From assembly GCF_021290985.1 (NCBI RefSeq), contig NZ_JAJOYU010000016.1:46765-110764 (forward strand): 64,000 nucleotides of DNA, written 5' to 3'. The notes below the pieces were generated by a model, which saw only the letters and a program-made list of their open reading frames with translations, did not search any database and was not told the origin of the DNA. The stretch comes from Rheinheimera soli. GTDB lineage: Bacteria > Pseudomonadota > Gammaproteobacteria > Enterobacterales > Alteromonadaceae. Shown one piece after another: positions 17,597 to 26,323 of the stretch; position 1 is the stretch's first letter; each line of letters opens with the position of its first letter. A program made the translations under genes and the position numbers.

Positions 17597-19555
17597 ATGC
17601 GTCTATTTATAGCAGAAAAACCCAGTATGGCCCGTGCTATTGCCGATGCCTTTGGGCCACATCAAAAGCAGCAGGGTTATCTGCAGCTCAGTAATGGCGA
17701 TAAAGTCAGTTGGTGTCTTGGCCATTTATTAGAGCAGGCCGAACCTGAAGCTTATGATCCGCTTTTTAAAAGCTGGCGGCTGGAGCATTTACCTATTCTG
17801 CCCGATCAATGGAAACTGGTACCTAAAGCACAAAGCAAAGCTCAGCTGAAAATACTGACCCAACTGATTAAAGAAGCCACTGAACTGGTGCATGCTGGCG
17901 ATCCGGATCGGGAAGGCCAGTTGTTGGTGGATGAAGTGCTGCAGCACAGCAAAGTCAGTCAAACTAAACTGAAACAAACCAAAAGGCTGCTGTTAAACGA
18001 TTTAACCCCAGCCGCTGTGCGTTTAGCTTTGCAGCAGTTAAAGCTGAATTCCGAGTTTGCGCCTTTGTCGCAAAGTGCCTTGGCCCGCAGCAGAGCTGAC
18101 TGGTTGTATGGCATTAATTTAACCCGTGCTTATACCTTGCATGGCCAGAGGCAGGGTTATCAGGGCGTGCTGTCGGTGGGCAGGGTGCAAACTCCGGTGT
18201 TGGGTTTAGTCGTACAACGCGACTTACAGATCGAAAACTTCGTCAGCCGCGATTTTTATCAGGTAAAAGCGCATTTAACGGGGGCCGACTGGCCTTTTAG
18301 CGCCATCTGGCAACCCAGTGAAGCTTGCGCTCCTTATCAGGACGAAGAAGGCCGTGTGCTCAATCGTGAGTTGGCTGAACTGGTGCAACGCAAAACAAGT
18401 CATCAACCCGCTGTGGTGGAACAGGTGCAGCAGCAACCGAAAAAACAGTACGCGCCTTTGCCTTTTAGTTTGTCGGCTTTGCAAATTGAAGCGGCAAAAC
18501 TTTATGGCATGACAGCACAACAAGTGCTGGATACCTGTCAGCAATTGTATGAACGCCATCAACTTATTACTTATCCACGTTCGGATTGCAGGCATTTGCC
18601 AGAGCAGCAATTTAGCCAGTCTGCAGCTGTATGCCGCGCTGTAACAGCCAACAGCCCAGAGCTGACAGAAATGCAGCAGCAGGCCACTATGAGCCTGCGT
18701 AGCAAAGCCTGGGATGACAGTAAAATCACAGCTCACCACGCTATTATCCCGACCGACAAAGCCTTGAAGTCAGCCAGTCTGAATGCGTTTGAGGCCAAAC
18801 TCTATTGGCTGATAGCGCGGCAGTTTTTATGGCAGTTTTTCCCGCCATACTGCTATCTCGAGCAGCAAGCGCTGATTAAAATTGCCGGAGGTTTGTTTAA
18901 AGCTCAGGCACGCCAGGTGCAGTCCTTGGGCTGGAAAGCTTTTTATAAAGCCAGCCAAAAAGAAGATCAGGACGAAGATGCAGACGAGCTGCAGACATTA
19001 CCGCCTTTAACTAAAGGCCAACCATTGCAGTCGGGTCAGTCTGAGTTGCTGTCAAAACAAACTCAGCCGCCGGCTTATTTTACTGATGCTACTTTATTGG
19101 CTGCTATGACGGGGATCAGCCGCTTTGTAACCGATCCAGAGCTTAAACGTATCTTAAAAGAAACCGCAGGTTTAGGTACTGAAGCCACCCGTGCCGGTAT
19201 TCTGGAGCTGCTGTTTAAGCGCGGTTATTTGCAGCGACAGGGTAAACAAATTCGCGCCAGTCAGTTGGGGCGTGTTTTTATTCAAAGTTTGCCACAACGT
19301 ATTACAGCACCGGATTTAACTGCGTTGTGGGAAGCACAGCTGGAACAGATTTGCCATCAGCAACAGGATTATCCGCACTTTATGGCGCAGTTGCAGCCAG
19401 AAATTACCAGGCTGGTGCAACAGGCACAGGTGTCTGCTGAAATAGCCAAAACTGCGGCCCCACAAAAACCAGCTTATAAAAATACCAGACGAAAAACAGC
19501 GCAGGGGAAAGCTGCACCATACACAAAACGAACAAAGGTTAACAAAGTTGTTTAG
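17597..19555 (+). CDS. topB: DNA topoisomerase III
   Basis: This 652-residue type IA topoisomerase matches the length of E. coli TopB (653). It starts MRLFIAEKPSMARAIADAFG (Toprim domain), carries HAGDPDREGQLLVDE with the metal-binding DxD near residue 105, and has the active-site Tyr326 in TYPRSDCRHLP. A basic lysine-rich tail (about residues 625-652) replaces zinc fingers. The enzyme passes single strands to decatenate replication intermediates in the cytoplasm. The ATG at 17597 is chosen by alignment with the family start; an in-frame codon at 17576 adds seven residues. No strong Shine-Dalgarno is visible. Confidence 0.96.
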   Translation: MRLFIAEKPSMARAIADAFGPHQKQQGYLQLSNGDKVSWCLGHLLEQAEPEAYDPLFKSWRLEHLPILPDQWKLVPKAQSKAQLKILTQLIKEATELVHAGDPDREGQLLVDEVLQHSKVSQTKLKQTKRLLLNDLTPAAVRLALQQLKLNSEFAPLSQSALARSRADWLYGINLTRAYTLHGQRQGYQGVLSVGRVQTPVLGLVVQRDLQIENFVSRDFYQVKAHLTGADWPFSAIWQPSEACAPYQDEEGRVLNRELAELVQRKTSHQPAVVEQVQQQPKKQYAPLPFSLSALQIEAAKLYGMTAQQVLDTCQQLYERHQLITYPRSDCRHLPEQQFSQSAAVCRAVTANSPELTEMQQQATMSLRSKAWDDSKITAHHAIIPTDKALKSASLNAFEAKLYWLIARQFLWQFFPPYCYLEQQALIKIAGGLFKAQARQVQSLGWKAFYKASQKEDQDEDADELQTLPPLTKGQPLQSGQSELLSKQTQPPAYFTDATLLAAMTGISRFVTDPELKRILKETAGLGTEATRAGILELLFKRGYLQRQGKQIRASQLGRVFIQSLPQRITAPDLTALWEAQLEQICHQQQDYPHFMAQLQPEITRLVQQAQVSAEIAKTAAPQKPAYKNTRRKTAQGKAAPYTKRTKVNKVV

Positions 19556-19590
19556 TTCGTAACTAAGTGTAATGGGGCTGGATTGCTGAG

Positions 19591-19618
19591 CCCGACTGAA
19601 TTAAAGTCGGGTGACTTT
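19591..19618 (+). terminator. Terminator-like hairpin after topB
   Basis: CCCGACT and AGTCGGG form a 7-bp stem with a 7-nt loop 35 nt after the topB stop, followed by a TTTCTTT stretch. It probably ends topB transcription before the cyclophilin gene. Confidence 0.6.
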
Positions 19619-19636
19619 CTTTCAGGGATCCTTGTG

Positions 19637-20413
19637 ATGTTTAAAAAAACTATACTAACAACCACTTTTGCCGCCGCTTTAGCTTTTACCAGTCAACAGG
19701 CTGACGCCACCATCGTATTGGTTGAAACCAATATGGGTGATTTTGAAATTAACCTGTTTGACCAAACCACACCAAAAACTGTGGCTAACTTTCTGTCCTA
19801 CGTTAATGACGGGTCGTATAACAATGCTGTAATCCACAGGTCAATAAAAGACTTTGTGGTACAGACAGGTCAACGCTACAGCGGCAATAACACAACACCT
19901 TTAGTTGATATTCCGCAACGCGCCCCGGTAGAAAACGAACCAAAATTGTCTAATGTGCGTGGTACTGTCGCTATGGCGAAATTGGGCGGTCGCCCAAACA
20001 GTGCAACGAATCATTGGTATGTGAATGTCGTCAATAACTCCAGCCATCTGGACAGAGACAATGGTGGTTATACTGTGTTTGGCGTCGTGACTGGCACAGG
20101 CCTTTCGATTATTGAAAGTATTAATAATCTGTATGTACCAGGTGGATCTGGCCCTTTTGGACAAACTCCGCTGCGTAACTACAGCGCCACAGATTTCGGC
20201 AATAATATTGCTATCACCGCCAACAACCTGGTTGTGATTGAAAAAATTACGGTGATCAACGACAGCCCAACTACAGCTGCTAACCTGAATCCGACGCCAA
20301 ATACTTTGGCAGGCCAGGAGACTGACAGCAGTTCTTCAGGCGGTGGCTCAATGGGTTCAGCTTTATTGCTGGCGTTAGCTGGTCTGGCGTTTTGGCGTCG
20401 CCGTAAAGTTTAA
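19637..20413 (+). CDS. Cyclophilin-type peptidyl-prolyl isomerase with GlyGly-CTERM tail
   Basis: This 258-residue exported protein has a signal peptide (residues 1-22, ending ADA), a cyclophilin domain (VETNMGDFEINLFDQTTPKTVANF, VVQTGQR, VENEPKLSNVRGTVAMAK) and a C-terminal tail: a serine/glycine stretch SSSSGGGSMGS, a short hydrophobic helix and the basic end WRRRKV. This tail is the GlyGly-CTERM signal recognised by rhombosortase in Vibrio and Shewanella-type bacteria. The protein is therefore expected to be cleaved at the tail and moved to the cell surface by type II secretion. The ATG at 19637 starts the signal peptide. The active-site loop is less conserved than in PpiA, so isomerase activity may be weak. 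Confidence 0.87.
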   Translation: MFKKTILTTTFAAALAFTSQQADATIVLVETNMGDFEINLFDQTTPKTVANFLSYVNDGSYNNAVIHRSIKDFVVQTGQRYSGNNTTPLVDIPQRAPVENEPKLSNVRGTVAMAKLGGRPNSATNHWYVNVVNNSSHLDRDNGGYTVFGVVTGTGLSIIESINNLYVPGGSGPFGQTPLRNYSATDFGNNIAITANNLVVIEKITVINDSPTTAANLNPTPNTLAGQETDSSSSGGGSMGSALLLALAGLAFWRRRKV

Positions 20414-20448
20414 TCTGAATAGATTAGAAATTCTGTTGGATTAAAGAC

Positions 20449-20474
20449 GGGCGCGGATAAACCGTGCCCCTACA
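20449..20474. repeat. REP-like palindrome with CTACA tail
   Basis: GGGCGCGG-ATAAA-CCGTGCCC followed by CTACA. The same architecture (8-nt arm, 5-nt AT loop, 8-nt arm, CTAC tail) occurs at 53350, 53401 (inverted) and 55821, defining a small family of extragenic palindromes. Confidence 0.7.
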
Positions 20475-20485
20475 GTTCTGTGGAA

Positions 20486-21121
20486 TCAGGCAGGTTGTTG
20501 TCGTAAGTGACCGGTTAATAACTCACCTGCCTGCTGAATATGCTGTTGTAGTAAAGCTACAGCAGCATCCAATTGCTGCGTTCGCAGTAACTCAAGCAGT
20601 TCCCGGTGTTCCTGATGACTGGTATCAGCATAATTCAGACTTATTTCCTGAAAACCTAAATAGCGCTCCACTTGCTGGTGCAGACTATGCAGCAAACGCA
20701 GCAAATGTGGGCAATGGCTGGCCTGATATAACATCAGATGAAACTGCCAGTTGAGTGCGCCTCTGTCTGCTGCAGATAAATGCTGATCCTGTTCAATCTG
20801 CTGTAATAAATCTTCAGCCTGGCCAAGCAGACTAAAAGTGAGCTGGGGAAAAGCACGGCGCAACGCCATAGGCTCGAGCTGTAAGCGAATTTGATACAAC
20901 TCTTCAGCTTCTGAAGCCGTTAAAGGCGGCACCATTAAGCTGGCTTTGCCCGCCATCACCAGCAAGGCTTCAGCTTTTAATTGCTGCAACGCATCGCGCA
21001 CCGGAATACGGCTGACCTGATAATAATCCGATAATTTTTGCTGATTCAGCACTGCACCTGCTGGCCAGATGCCCTGACGAATATCTTGTTTTAACTGCTG
21101 GTATAAACTGGCTTTGGTCAT
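20486..21121 (-). CDS. GntR/FCD-family transcriptional regulator
   Basis: This 211-residue regulator has an N-terminal winged helix (YQQLKQDIRQGIWPAGAVLNQQKLSDYYQVSRIPVRDALQQL) and a C-terminal all-helical FCD effector domain (residues 75-205) with Asp/His metal-site residues such as NWQFHLMLYQASHCP and HQEHREL. It begins 1 nt after the BenE stop codon, so the two genes form one transcript and the regulator probably controls its own operon through the palindrome at 22333-22348. FCD regulators usually sense organic acids, which fits a BenE-type transporter. Effector unknown. Confidence 0.9.
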   Translation of the reverse strand: MTKASLYQQLKQDIRQGIWPAGAVLNQQKLSDYYQVSRIPVRDALQQLKAEALLVMAGKASLMVPPLTASEAEELYQIRLQLEPMALRRAFPQLTFSLLGQAEDLLQQIEQDQHLSAADRGALNWQFHLMLYQASHCPHLLRLLHSLHQQVERYLGFQEISLNYADTSHQEHRELLELLRTQQLDAAVALLQQHIQQAGELLTGHLRQQPA

Positions 21122-21122
21122 A

Positions 21123-22292
21123 TTAACTGGCCTTTTTTTGTGGCAGTTTTAACATGAGTGCACAGCATAAACCAGCCACTAACCCCCAAAAAGCTGAGGC
21201 TATGCCAAAAAAGCTGACGCCTGATACTGTCACCAGCAAAGTGACTACTGCAGCTTCTCTGTGTGGCCCGGTTTGTGTGGTTAAAGCCAGATTCGTTCCT
21301 ATAGTGCCAAGCAAAGCCAGGCCGGCCAAAGCTGTGACTAAAGTGGCCGGGAAAGCCGCAAATACAGCCACCACAGCTGCACCAGCCAAGCCAGTCAGTA
21401 CATAAAAAATACCAGCGGCCACACCAGCACTGTATCTTTTTGCCGGATCAGCATGAGCTTCAGGGCTGGCACAAATGGCTGCAGTAATAGCGGCTAAATT
21501 AATAGAAAAGGCCCCTAAAGGTGCCAGCACTATAGTAGTCACAGCGCTGGCGTTAATCAGTGGTGATACCGGCAGGTTGTAACCGCTGCTTTTAAATACA
21601 GCTAAACCCGGAATATTTTGTGAGGTTAAAGTGACAATAAAAAGTGGTAAACCTACACCTATTAAAGCGCTGACAGACCACTGGGGCCAAATCCAGACCG
21701 GAGCTGGCCAGTCAAAATGTACCTGAGCAAGATTCAACTGGCCTTGCAGGCTGGCATAAAGCACTGCCACCACCAACACCAATGGAATAGCATACCGGGG
21801 CAAGTACTGTTTACTGATCAGATAAGTAGCGCACATCAGCCCCACCAGCCATAAATCCTGCTGTAGCGAGGTAAAAATCGACAAACCAAAGTTAAATAAA
21901 ATACCGGCCAGCATGGCAGAGGCTATTTGTAGCGGAATTTTATTGCTGAGTTTTTCAAACCAGCCGGTAAGACCAAGCAATAAACTTAAAGCGGCAGCGA
22001 AAATAAACACGCCCACAGCTTCGGCTAAACTCAGGCCCTGTAAGCTGCTGACTAAAAGTGCTGCTCCTGGCGTGGACCAGGCCGTTAGCACTGGCGCTTT
22101 GAAATACAAGGACAAGCCAATACAGGTGAAGCCCATGCCAAGGCCCAAGGCTAAAATCCAGGACGCCATCACGGCCTGATCCGCGCCCGCCGCAGCTGCA
22201 GCCTGAAAGACAATAGCCACAGAGCTGGCAAAACCAACCAATACAGCCACAAAACCAGCAGCTATGGCTGATAAGCTAAAGTCGCGCCACAT
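21123..22292 (-). CDS. BenE-family benzoate/H+ symporter-like transporter
   Basis: This 389-residue inner-membrane protein has 11-12 hydrophobic helices and matches the BenE family (VGFASSVAIVFQAAAAAGADQAVMASWILALG, TAWSTPGAALL, FKSSGYNLPVSPLINASA, FGAFSIN-like APLGAFSINLAAITAAIC). BenE of Acinetobacter takes up benzoate; other members have unknown substrates, so benzoate is only a guess because no aromatic catabolic genes are nearby. It is the first gene of an operon with a GntR/FCD regulator. A perfect 16-bp palindrome lies about 40 bp upstream of the start. Confidence 0.9.
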   Translation of the reverse strand: MWRDFSLSAIAAGFVAVLVGFASSVAIVFQAAAAAGADQAVMASWILALGLGMGFTCIGLSLYFKAPVLTAWSTPGAALLVSSLQGLSLAEAVGVFIFAAALSLLLGLTGWFEKLSNKIPLQIASAMLAGILFNFGLSIFTSLQQDLWLVGLMCATYLISKQYLPRYAIPLVLVVAVLYASLQGQLNLAQVHFDWPAPVWIWPQWSVSALIGVGLPLFIVTLTSQNIPGLAVFKSSGYNLPVSPLINASAVTTIVLAPLGAFSINLAAITAAICASPEAHADPAKRYSAGVAAGIFYVLTGLAGAAVVAVFAAFPATLVTALAGLALLGTIGTNLALTTQTGPHREAAVVTLLVTVSGVSFFGIASAFWGLVAGLCCALMLKLPQKKAS

Positions 22293-22332
22293 AAAAGGTC
22301 ACCTGAAAAGACATTGATGAATACATTAATTT

Positions 22333-22348
22333 AATTTGTATACAAATT
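22333..22348. promoter_or_regulatory. Candidate GntR operator
   Basis: AATTTGTATACAAATT is a perfect 16-bp palindrome containing TTGTATACAA, the general shape of FCD-type GntR operators (TNGTNNNACNA). It is located in the promoter region of the BenE-GntR operon, consistent with autoregulation. Confidence 0.65.
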
Positions 22349-22462
22349 TCAAGAGGAGAGCATTATTTTAGCGACTTAGGTGGATTTTTTTATGGACGGC
22401 TTGAACAACAAATCAAATTAGCTTAAGAAAGTAACCGGGACAGCCGGATCTCTGGAGTATTG

Positions 22463-22843
22463 ATGGGCATTAAAACTGTATTACTGGTTGAGGATGATGA
22501 ACTGATCGGCAAGTTGTTAGTTTTTATTTTGCAACGTGATGGTTATCAGGTCGAATGGTTGAAAGACGGTCAGCAGGCACAGGATTTGGTGTTATCTGGT
22601 CGAGATTTTAGTGCTGTAGTACTTGATTTAATGCTGCCATTTTTTGACGGCTTATTTTTACTTGAATTGATCCGAAATCAATCCAGCATGGCTAAAGTGC
22701 CAGTGTTAATTCTGACGTCCAAAATGGGTGAAGAAGATATAGCTCTTGCGCTGAAAAAAGGTGCAGATGATTATTTGGTTAAACCATTTCAGCCACCTGA
22801 GCTAAGTGCTCGTTTGCGTCGTCTTATAGGAAAGCAAGGATGA
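22463..22843 (+). CDS. Single-domain response regulator
   Basis: This 126-residue protein is only a CheY-like receiver: acidic pair in VEDDE, phospho-acceptor Asp55 in VVLDLMLP, Thr/Ser in ILTS and Lys in LVKPFQPPEL. There is no output domain. The ATG at 22463 follows GGAG by 5 nt; a TTG three bases earlier is less likely. Its stop overlaps the start of the YaiO gene by 4 nt, so it heads the polysaccharide operon and may control the glycosyltransferase machinery by protein contact. No kinase is encoded nearby. Confidence 0.9.
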   Translation: MGIKTVLLVEDDELIGKLLVFILQRDGYQVEWLKDGQQAQDLVLSGRDFSAVVLDLMLPFFDGLFLLELIRNQSSMAKVPVLILTSKMGEEDIALALKKGADDYLVKPFQPPELSARLRRLIGKQG

Positions 22844-23583
22844 TCAAAAGCTTAGTTTTAGGGCTGGCTGCCTTAGCGCCATTGGTTTGTATCGCAGCTG
22901 AAAGTTATCAACTTGAAACAGGGGCAGGTTATGAGCAACTGTCGGACAGTTTTGCCGATGGCTCATTTTATTATGCCGGATTACGTCATGCCGCTACGGA
23001 TTATGGTTGGGGCGCTCGCTGGCAGCGCAGCAAGCGTTTTGACTTAAAGGATCAGGAATGGCTGACGGATGGTTATTATAAAATCAGTGACAACCTGACC
23101 TGGTTGGGACAAGCCGCTTATAGCCCCCAAAACCGAGTGCGGCCCGAACTCTCGATAGGCAATCAGTTGGCCTGGCAATGGATGAAGGGCTGGGTTGTGA
23201 CGCCCGGGGTATCTGTTTCTAATGACGATCAGCAAGACAGCCGCAGCTATAGCCTGATGAATGAACATTACAGTGGTTCATGGCGTTATGCTTACACCTT
23301 GTATCACTCCAGACCTGAAGGTACTGGCTCAGCCAATACTCATGTACTGCAAGCGAGCTATTACTTTAACGATACGGATTCACTCACTGCCTTGTTGGTC
23401 AAAGGTAAAGAACTGGAACGTTTGCCTAACCGTGTGTTGGTGATGGAGGTTAACCGCATTGGCTTATTTGGCCAATTCTCTTTTGCCACCGACTGGAGTC
23501 TGTTGTACAACCTGAGCTGGTCTGAACAAGATGTGTTATACAAAAAAACCGAGGTGGGTTTAGGTGTCCGATACACACTCTGA
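22840..23583 (+). CDS. YaiO-family outer-membrane beta-barrel protein
   Basis: This 247-residue protein has a signal peptide (to about residue 20, CIAA) and alternating strands rich in Tyr and Trp (QLETGAGYEQLSD, YYAGLRHAATDYGWGARWQRSKRFD), ending VGLGVRYTL as outer-membrane barrels do. It resembles YaiO, which in E. coli neighbours a family-2 glycosyltransferase (YaiP). The usual TPR segment of longer YaiO proteins is absent, so this is barrel only. It overlaps the response-regulator gene by 4 nt and the HEAT gene by about 20 nt. It may be the exit or anchoring component for a polysaccharide made by the operon. Confidence 0.82.
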   Translation: MIKSLVLGLAALAPLVCIAAESYQLETGAGYEQLSDSFADGSFYYAGLRHAATDYGWGARWQRSKRFDLKDQEWLTDGYYKISDNLTWLGQAAYSPQNRVRPELSIGNQLAWQWMKGWVVTPGVSVSNDDQQDSRSYSLMNEHYSGSWRYAYTLYHSRPEGTGSANTHVLQASYYFNDTDSLTALLVKGKELERLPNRVLVMEVNRIGLFGQFSFATDWSLLYNLSWSEQDVLYKKTEVGLGVRYTL

Positions 23584-24640
23584 TGTGATAGTGCAGCTGG
23601 TTTGGTACAGCAGCGCTGTGTTATTGCTGATAACACTTTTGCTGCTGGTGCTGACTTTATTCATGCATTACGAAAGACGGCAGCGCGACAAAAGCCGCCA
23701 GCAGGCCACAGAACAATGGACACCTATACTGTTTTCCTGGATTTATTCGCCGGACGAAAATACAGGGCCCTTGCCACAACTGACTGCCGAAGGTTTTGGT
23801 TTTGTAGTGCAGTTATGGTTGCAACTGGAGCAAACCGTCAGGGGCAGCGCATCCAGCCGTCTGGCCGGACTGGCACAACAACTGAATTTAATTCCTGTGA
23901 TGAAGCAATGGCTGCATGGCTATAGCACAGATAAAAAACTCACTGCCATTATGGCGCTGGGCATAGTGCAGGAGAAATCTGCTTTTGCCGATTTGATCCC
24001 TCATGTACTGGACAAACGGACTATTTTTTCTTTGGTGGCGGCCAGAGCTTTATTGGCTATAGATCCAAAACTGGGTTTACCTGTGATTTTGAGTCAAATT
24101 CATCGGGACGATTGGTCGGTCAGCCGACTGGCAGGTTTGCTGGTGCGCTTGCCTCATGATTTGATGGTAAGGTCTATTACAGACTGTGCCGAAAAGGCGA
24201 CAGCCAAAGAGTTAAGACGTTTGATTAAGCTGATGCATATCTTATCGCCCATCGACAGTCAGCCGCTGATCCAGCAAGCCTTAGAGCACTACCCGAATGA
24301 AATGGAGTTGTTAACTACAGCTTTTGCCAGCGCTGTGTCACCTGACTTATTACCATTATTACGCCAGCAGGTCGACAATCCGCAGTGGGAAGTCCGCGTG
24401 CAGTTAGCCAAAGCTTTAGCCCGGCTAGGCGACAGGTCTGATGCGCCTTTATTGCTAAAGATGTTATCGGATTCCAACTGGTGGGTGCGTTATCGTGCGG
24501 CGCAAAGTTTGATTGCCATGCCTGGCGTTGAGGATGAGCAGCTACAACAGTGGCAACAACAACTGACCGACCCTTTTGCTATCGCTATTTTGTTGCAAGT
24601 GAAGGAAGAACAACAGCGTCAGCAGCAAGGGAGAACCTGA
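23564..24640 (+). CDS. HEAT-repeat membrane protein
   Basis: This 358-residue protein has one N-terminal transmembrane helix (about residues 12-34, WYSSAVLLLITLLLLVLTLFM) and a large cytoplasmic part of HEAT-like helical repeats (SVSRLAGLLVRLP, EVRVQLAKALARLGDRSDAPLLLKML, WWVRYRAAQSLIAM). HEAT repeats act as protein scaffolds. The GTG at 23564 is preferred because AGGTGG lies about 7 nt upstream, which overlaps the YaiO gene by 20 nt; GTG at 23585 is an alternative. The stop overlaps the glycosyltransferase ATG by 1 nt. It may couple the receiver protein or barrel to the glycosyltransferase. Confidence 0.82.
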   Translation: MSDTHSDVIVQLVWYSSAVLLLITLLLLVLTLFMHYERRQRDKSRQQATEQWTPILFSWIYSPDENTGPLPQLTAEGFGFVVQLWLQLEQTVRGSASSRLAGLAQQLNLIPVMKQWLHGYSTDKKLTAIMALGIVQEKSAFADLIPHVLDKRTIFSLVAARALLAIDPKLGLPVILSQIHRDDWSVSRLAGLLVRLPHDLMVRSITDCAEKATAKELRRLIKLMHILSPIDSQPLIQQALEHYPNEMELLTTAFASAVSPDLLPLLRQQVDNPQWEVRVQLAKALARLGDRSDAPLLLKMLSDSNWWVRYRAAQSLIAMPGVEDEQLQQWQQQLTDPFAIAILLQVKEEQQRQQQGRT

Positions 24641-26106
24641 TGGCGAATGACTGGTTACAACAGAGCATAGAGTGGATGCATCAGTGGATACAGCAGTTGG
24701 ATCTGGCACCCTGGCTGGTGCCTTTGCAGTGGCTGTTGGTGGGGTATTTTGTTTGTTTGTCTGCGGGTTACCTGATCCTGAATTTAGTCGCCTTGCTGGT
24801 GATGCGTAGCCATATTCAGTCAGCCCGCACTGAGCTGTTACCAGCCAGCTACGCCAGTTTTTTAACTCCTATTTCTGTGTTGGTGCCTGCCTACAACGAA
24901 CAGGAAACCATTGGTAGTTCAGTCTTGTCTTTATTGCAACTGACTTACCCTGAGTACGAAGTAATAGTCATCAACGATGGCTCTAAAGATGAAACCTTAC
25001 AGGTGCTGAAAGACAGTTTTGCTTTAACCTTGTCCTCAGCCACTTGCCCATTACGTTTACCTTGTCAGCAAATTCGCGGTATTTATCAGTCCAGCCGTTA
25101 TCCGAATTTAAAAGTGATAGATAAAGCCAATGGCGGTAAAGCGGATGCCTTAAATGCCGGGGTGAATTTATCGCGTTTTCCGCTGTTTTGTGGTGTAGAC
25201 GCCGACTCTATTTTGCAACGCGACAGCTTATTGCGCATTATCCGGCCTTTTCTGGAAGATCCTACCGCCATTGCAGCAGGCGGAACTGTACGTATCGCGA
25301 ATGGCTGTCAGGTGAAAGATGGTTTGTTATTAAAAGCCGCTTTACCCAATAAAATATTGCCGCAACTGCAAATAGTTGAATACCTGCGTGGTTTCTTGTT
25401 TGGTCGTTTGGGCTGGTCGTCCTTAAATGCATTATTGATCATCAGTGGTGCTTTTGGTTTGTTTAGAAAAGACCTGGTGATTGAAGTGGGTGGTTACCGG
25501 CATAAAACCATAGGCGAAGATATGGAGCTGGTAGTGCGGATGCACAAACATATGCGGCTGAATAACCGCAAATACCGCATTTATTTTATTCCTGACCCTG
25601 TGTGCTGGACTGAAGCGCCGGAAGATCTGGCTACGCTTGCACAGCAGCGTGTACGCTGGCAAAGGGGGTTGCTGGAAAGTTTAAGTGCCAATATGTCTTT
25701 ATTATTTCATAGGAAATCTGGAGCTGTCGGCTGGTTAGCTTTTCCTTTTGCTTTGCTATTTGAAGCCTTAGGTCCGGCACTGGAAGTGCTGGGTTATCTG
25801 TTCATGTTATTTACCTGGCTGGCCGGTTGGTTAGATCCGGCTGCTTTATTAGCCTTTTTAGTGGTCACTATAGGTTTTGGCATACTGATTTCTGTAGTAG
25901 CGCTGGTGCTGGAAGAAATGTCGTACCCTGTATATCCGGGCGGGCGCAGCATTATGCGGTTGTTTTTAATGGCAGTGCTGGAAAATTTCGGTTATCGCCA
26001 GTTGAATTCCTGGTGGCGTTTAAAAGGTTTATGGCTGTGGGCCCGTAACAGCAAAAGCAGTTGGGGCACAATGAAACGCTCAGGTAAATGGCAAAATACC
26101 AAATAA
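24640..26106 (+). CDS. Family-2 processive glycosyltransferase
   Basis: This 488-residue inner-membrane enzyme has helices at about 28-52, then a cytoplasmic GT2 domain with the nucleotide-sugar Asp in VINDGSKDE (residue 113), DAD at 187-189, the catalytic GED near residues 292-294 and the processivity motif QQRVRW at 335-340, followed by three or four C-terminal helices. It resembles PgaC/NodC-like synthases of poly-N-acetylglucosamine, cellulose or hyaluronan type polymers. The product is not known. The ATG at 24640 overlaps the HEAT stop (TGATG). It is the last gene of the operon of response regulator, YaiO barrel and HEAT protein. Confidence 0.9.
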   Translation: MANDWLQQSIEWMHQWIQQLDLAPWLVPLQWLLVGYFVCLSAGYLILNLVALLVMRSHIQSARTELLPASYASFLTPISVLVPAYNEQETIGSSVLSLLQLTYPEYEVIVINDGSKDETLQVLKDSFALTLSSATCPLRLPCQQIRGIYQSSRYPNLKVIDKANGGKADALNAGVNLSRFPLFCGVDADSILQRDSLLRIIRPFLEDPTAIAAGGTVRIANGCQVKDGLLLKAALPNKILPQLQIVEYLRGFLFGRLGWSSLNALLIISGAFGLFRKDLVIEVGGYRHKTIGEDMELVVRMHKHMRLNNRKYRIYFIPDPVCWTEAPEDLATLAQQRVRWQRGLLESLSANMSLLFHRKSGAVGWLAFPFALLFEALGPALEVLGYLFMLFTWLAGWLDPAALLAFLVVTIGFGILISVVALVLEEMSYPVYPGGRSIMRLFLMAVLENFGYRQLNSWWRLKGLWLWARNSKSSWGTMKRSGKWQNTK

Positions 26107-26116
26107 CACTGTGTGA

Positions 26117-26323
26117 TTATTGAGGTTTAAATTGTTGTACAGGCTTGGCCTGTTCTACAAAGCGCTTGAAACAGCCAACACAAATGCAGCTATTTTGATC
26201 CGGCACCTGTGCCAGCAGCTCAGCCGGAAATTGCTTCGCCATACACCAGCACTGGTTCTGCTCAGCAGTGCCTGCTTTACATAAATTAGCTTGCTGACAT
26301 AAAGGGCAAAGTTGCTCGGACAT
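26117..26323 (-). CDS. Cysteine-rich CWC family protein
   Basis: This 68-residue protein contains nine cysteines in the pattern CPLC...C...CWC...C.CVGC, which matches the cysteine-rich CWC family of small putative zinc-binding proteins. The ATG at 26323 is chosen because it places CPLCQQ at residues 6-11; an upstream in-frame start adds 13 poorly conserved residues. It is convergent with the glycosyltransferase gene (10 nt apart). Function is unknown. Confidence 0.8.
   Translation of the reverse strand: MSEQLCPLCQQANLCKAGTAEQNQCWCMAKQFPAELLAQVPDQNSCICVGCFKRFVEQAKPVQQFKPQ

Noticed and set aside
18275..18739. 154-residue minus-strand ORF within topB
   Set aside because: Antisense to the conserved active-site region of TopB and without recognisable features.
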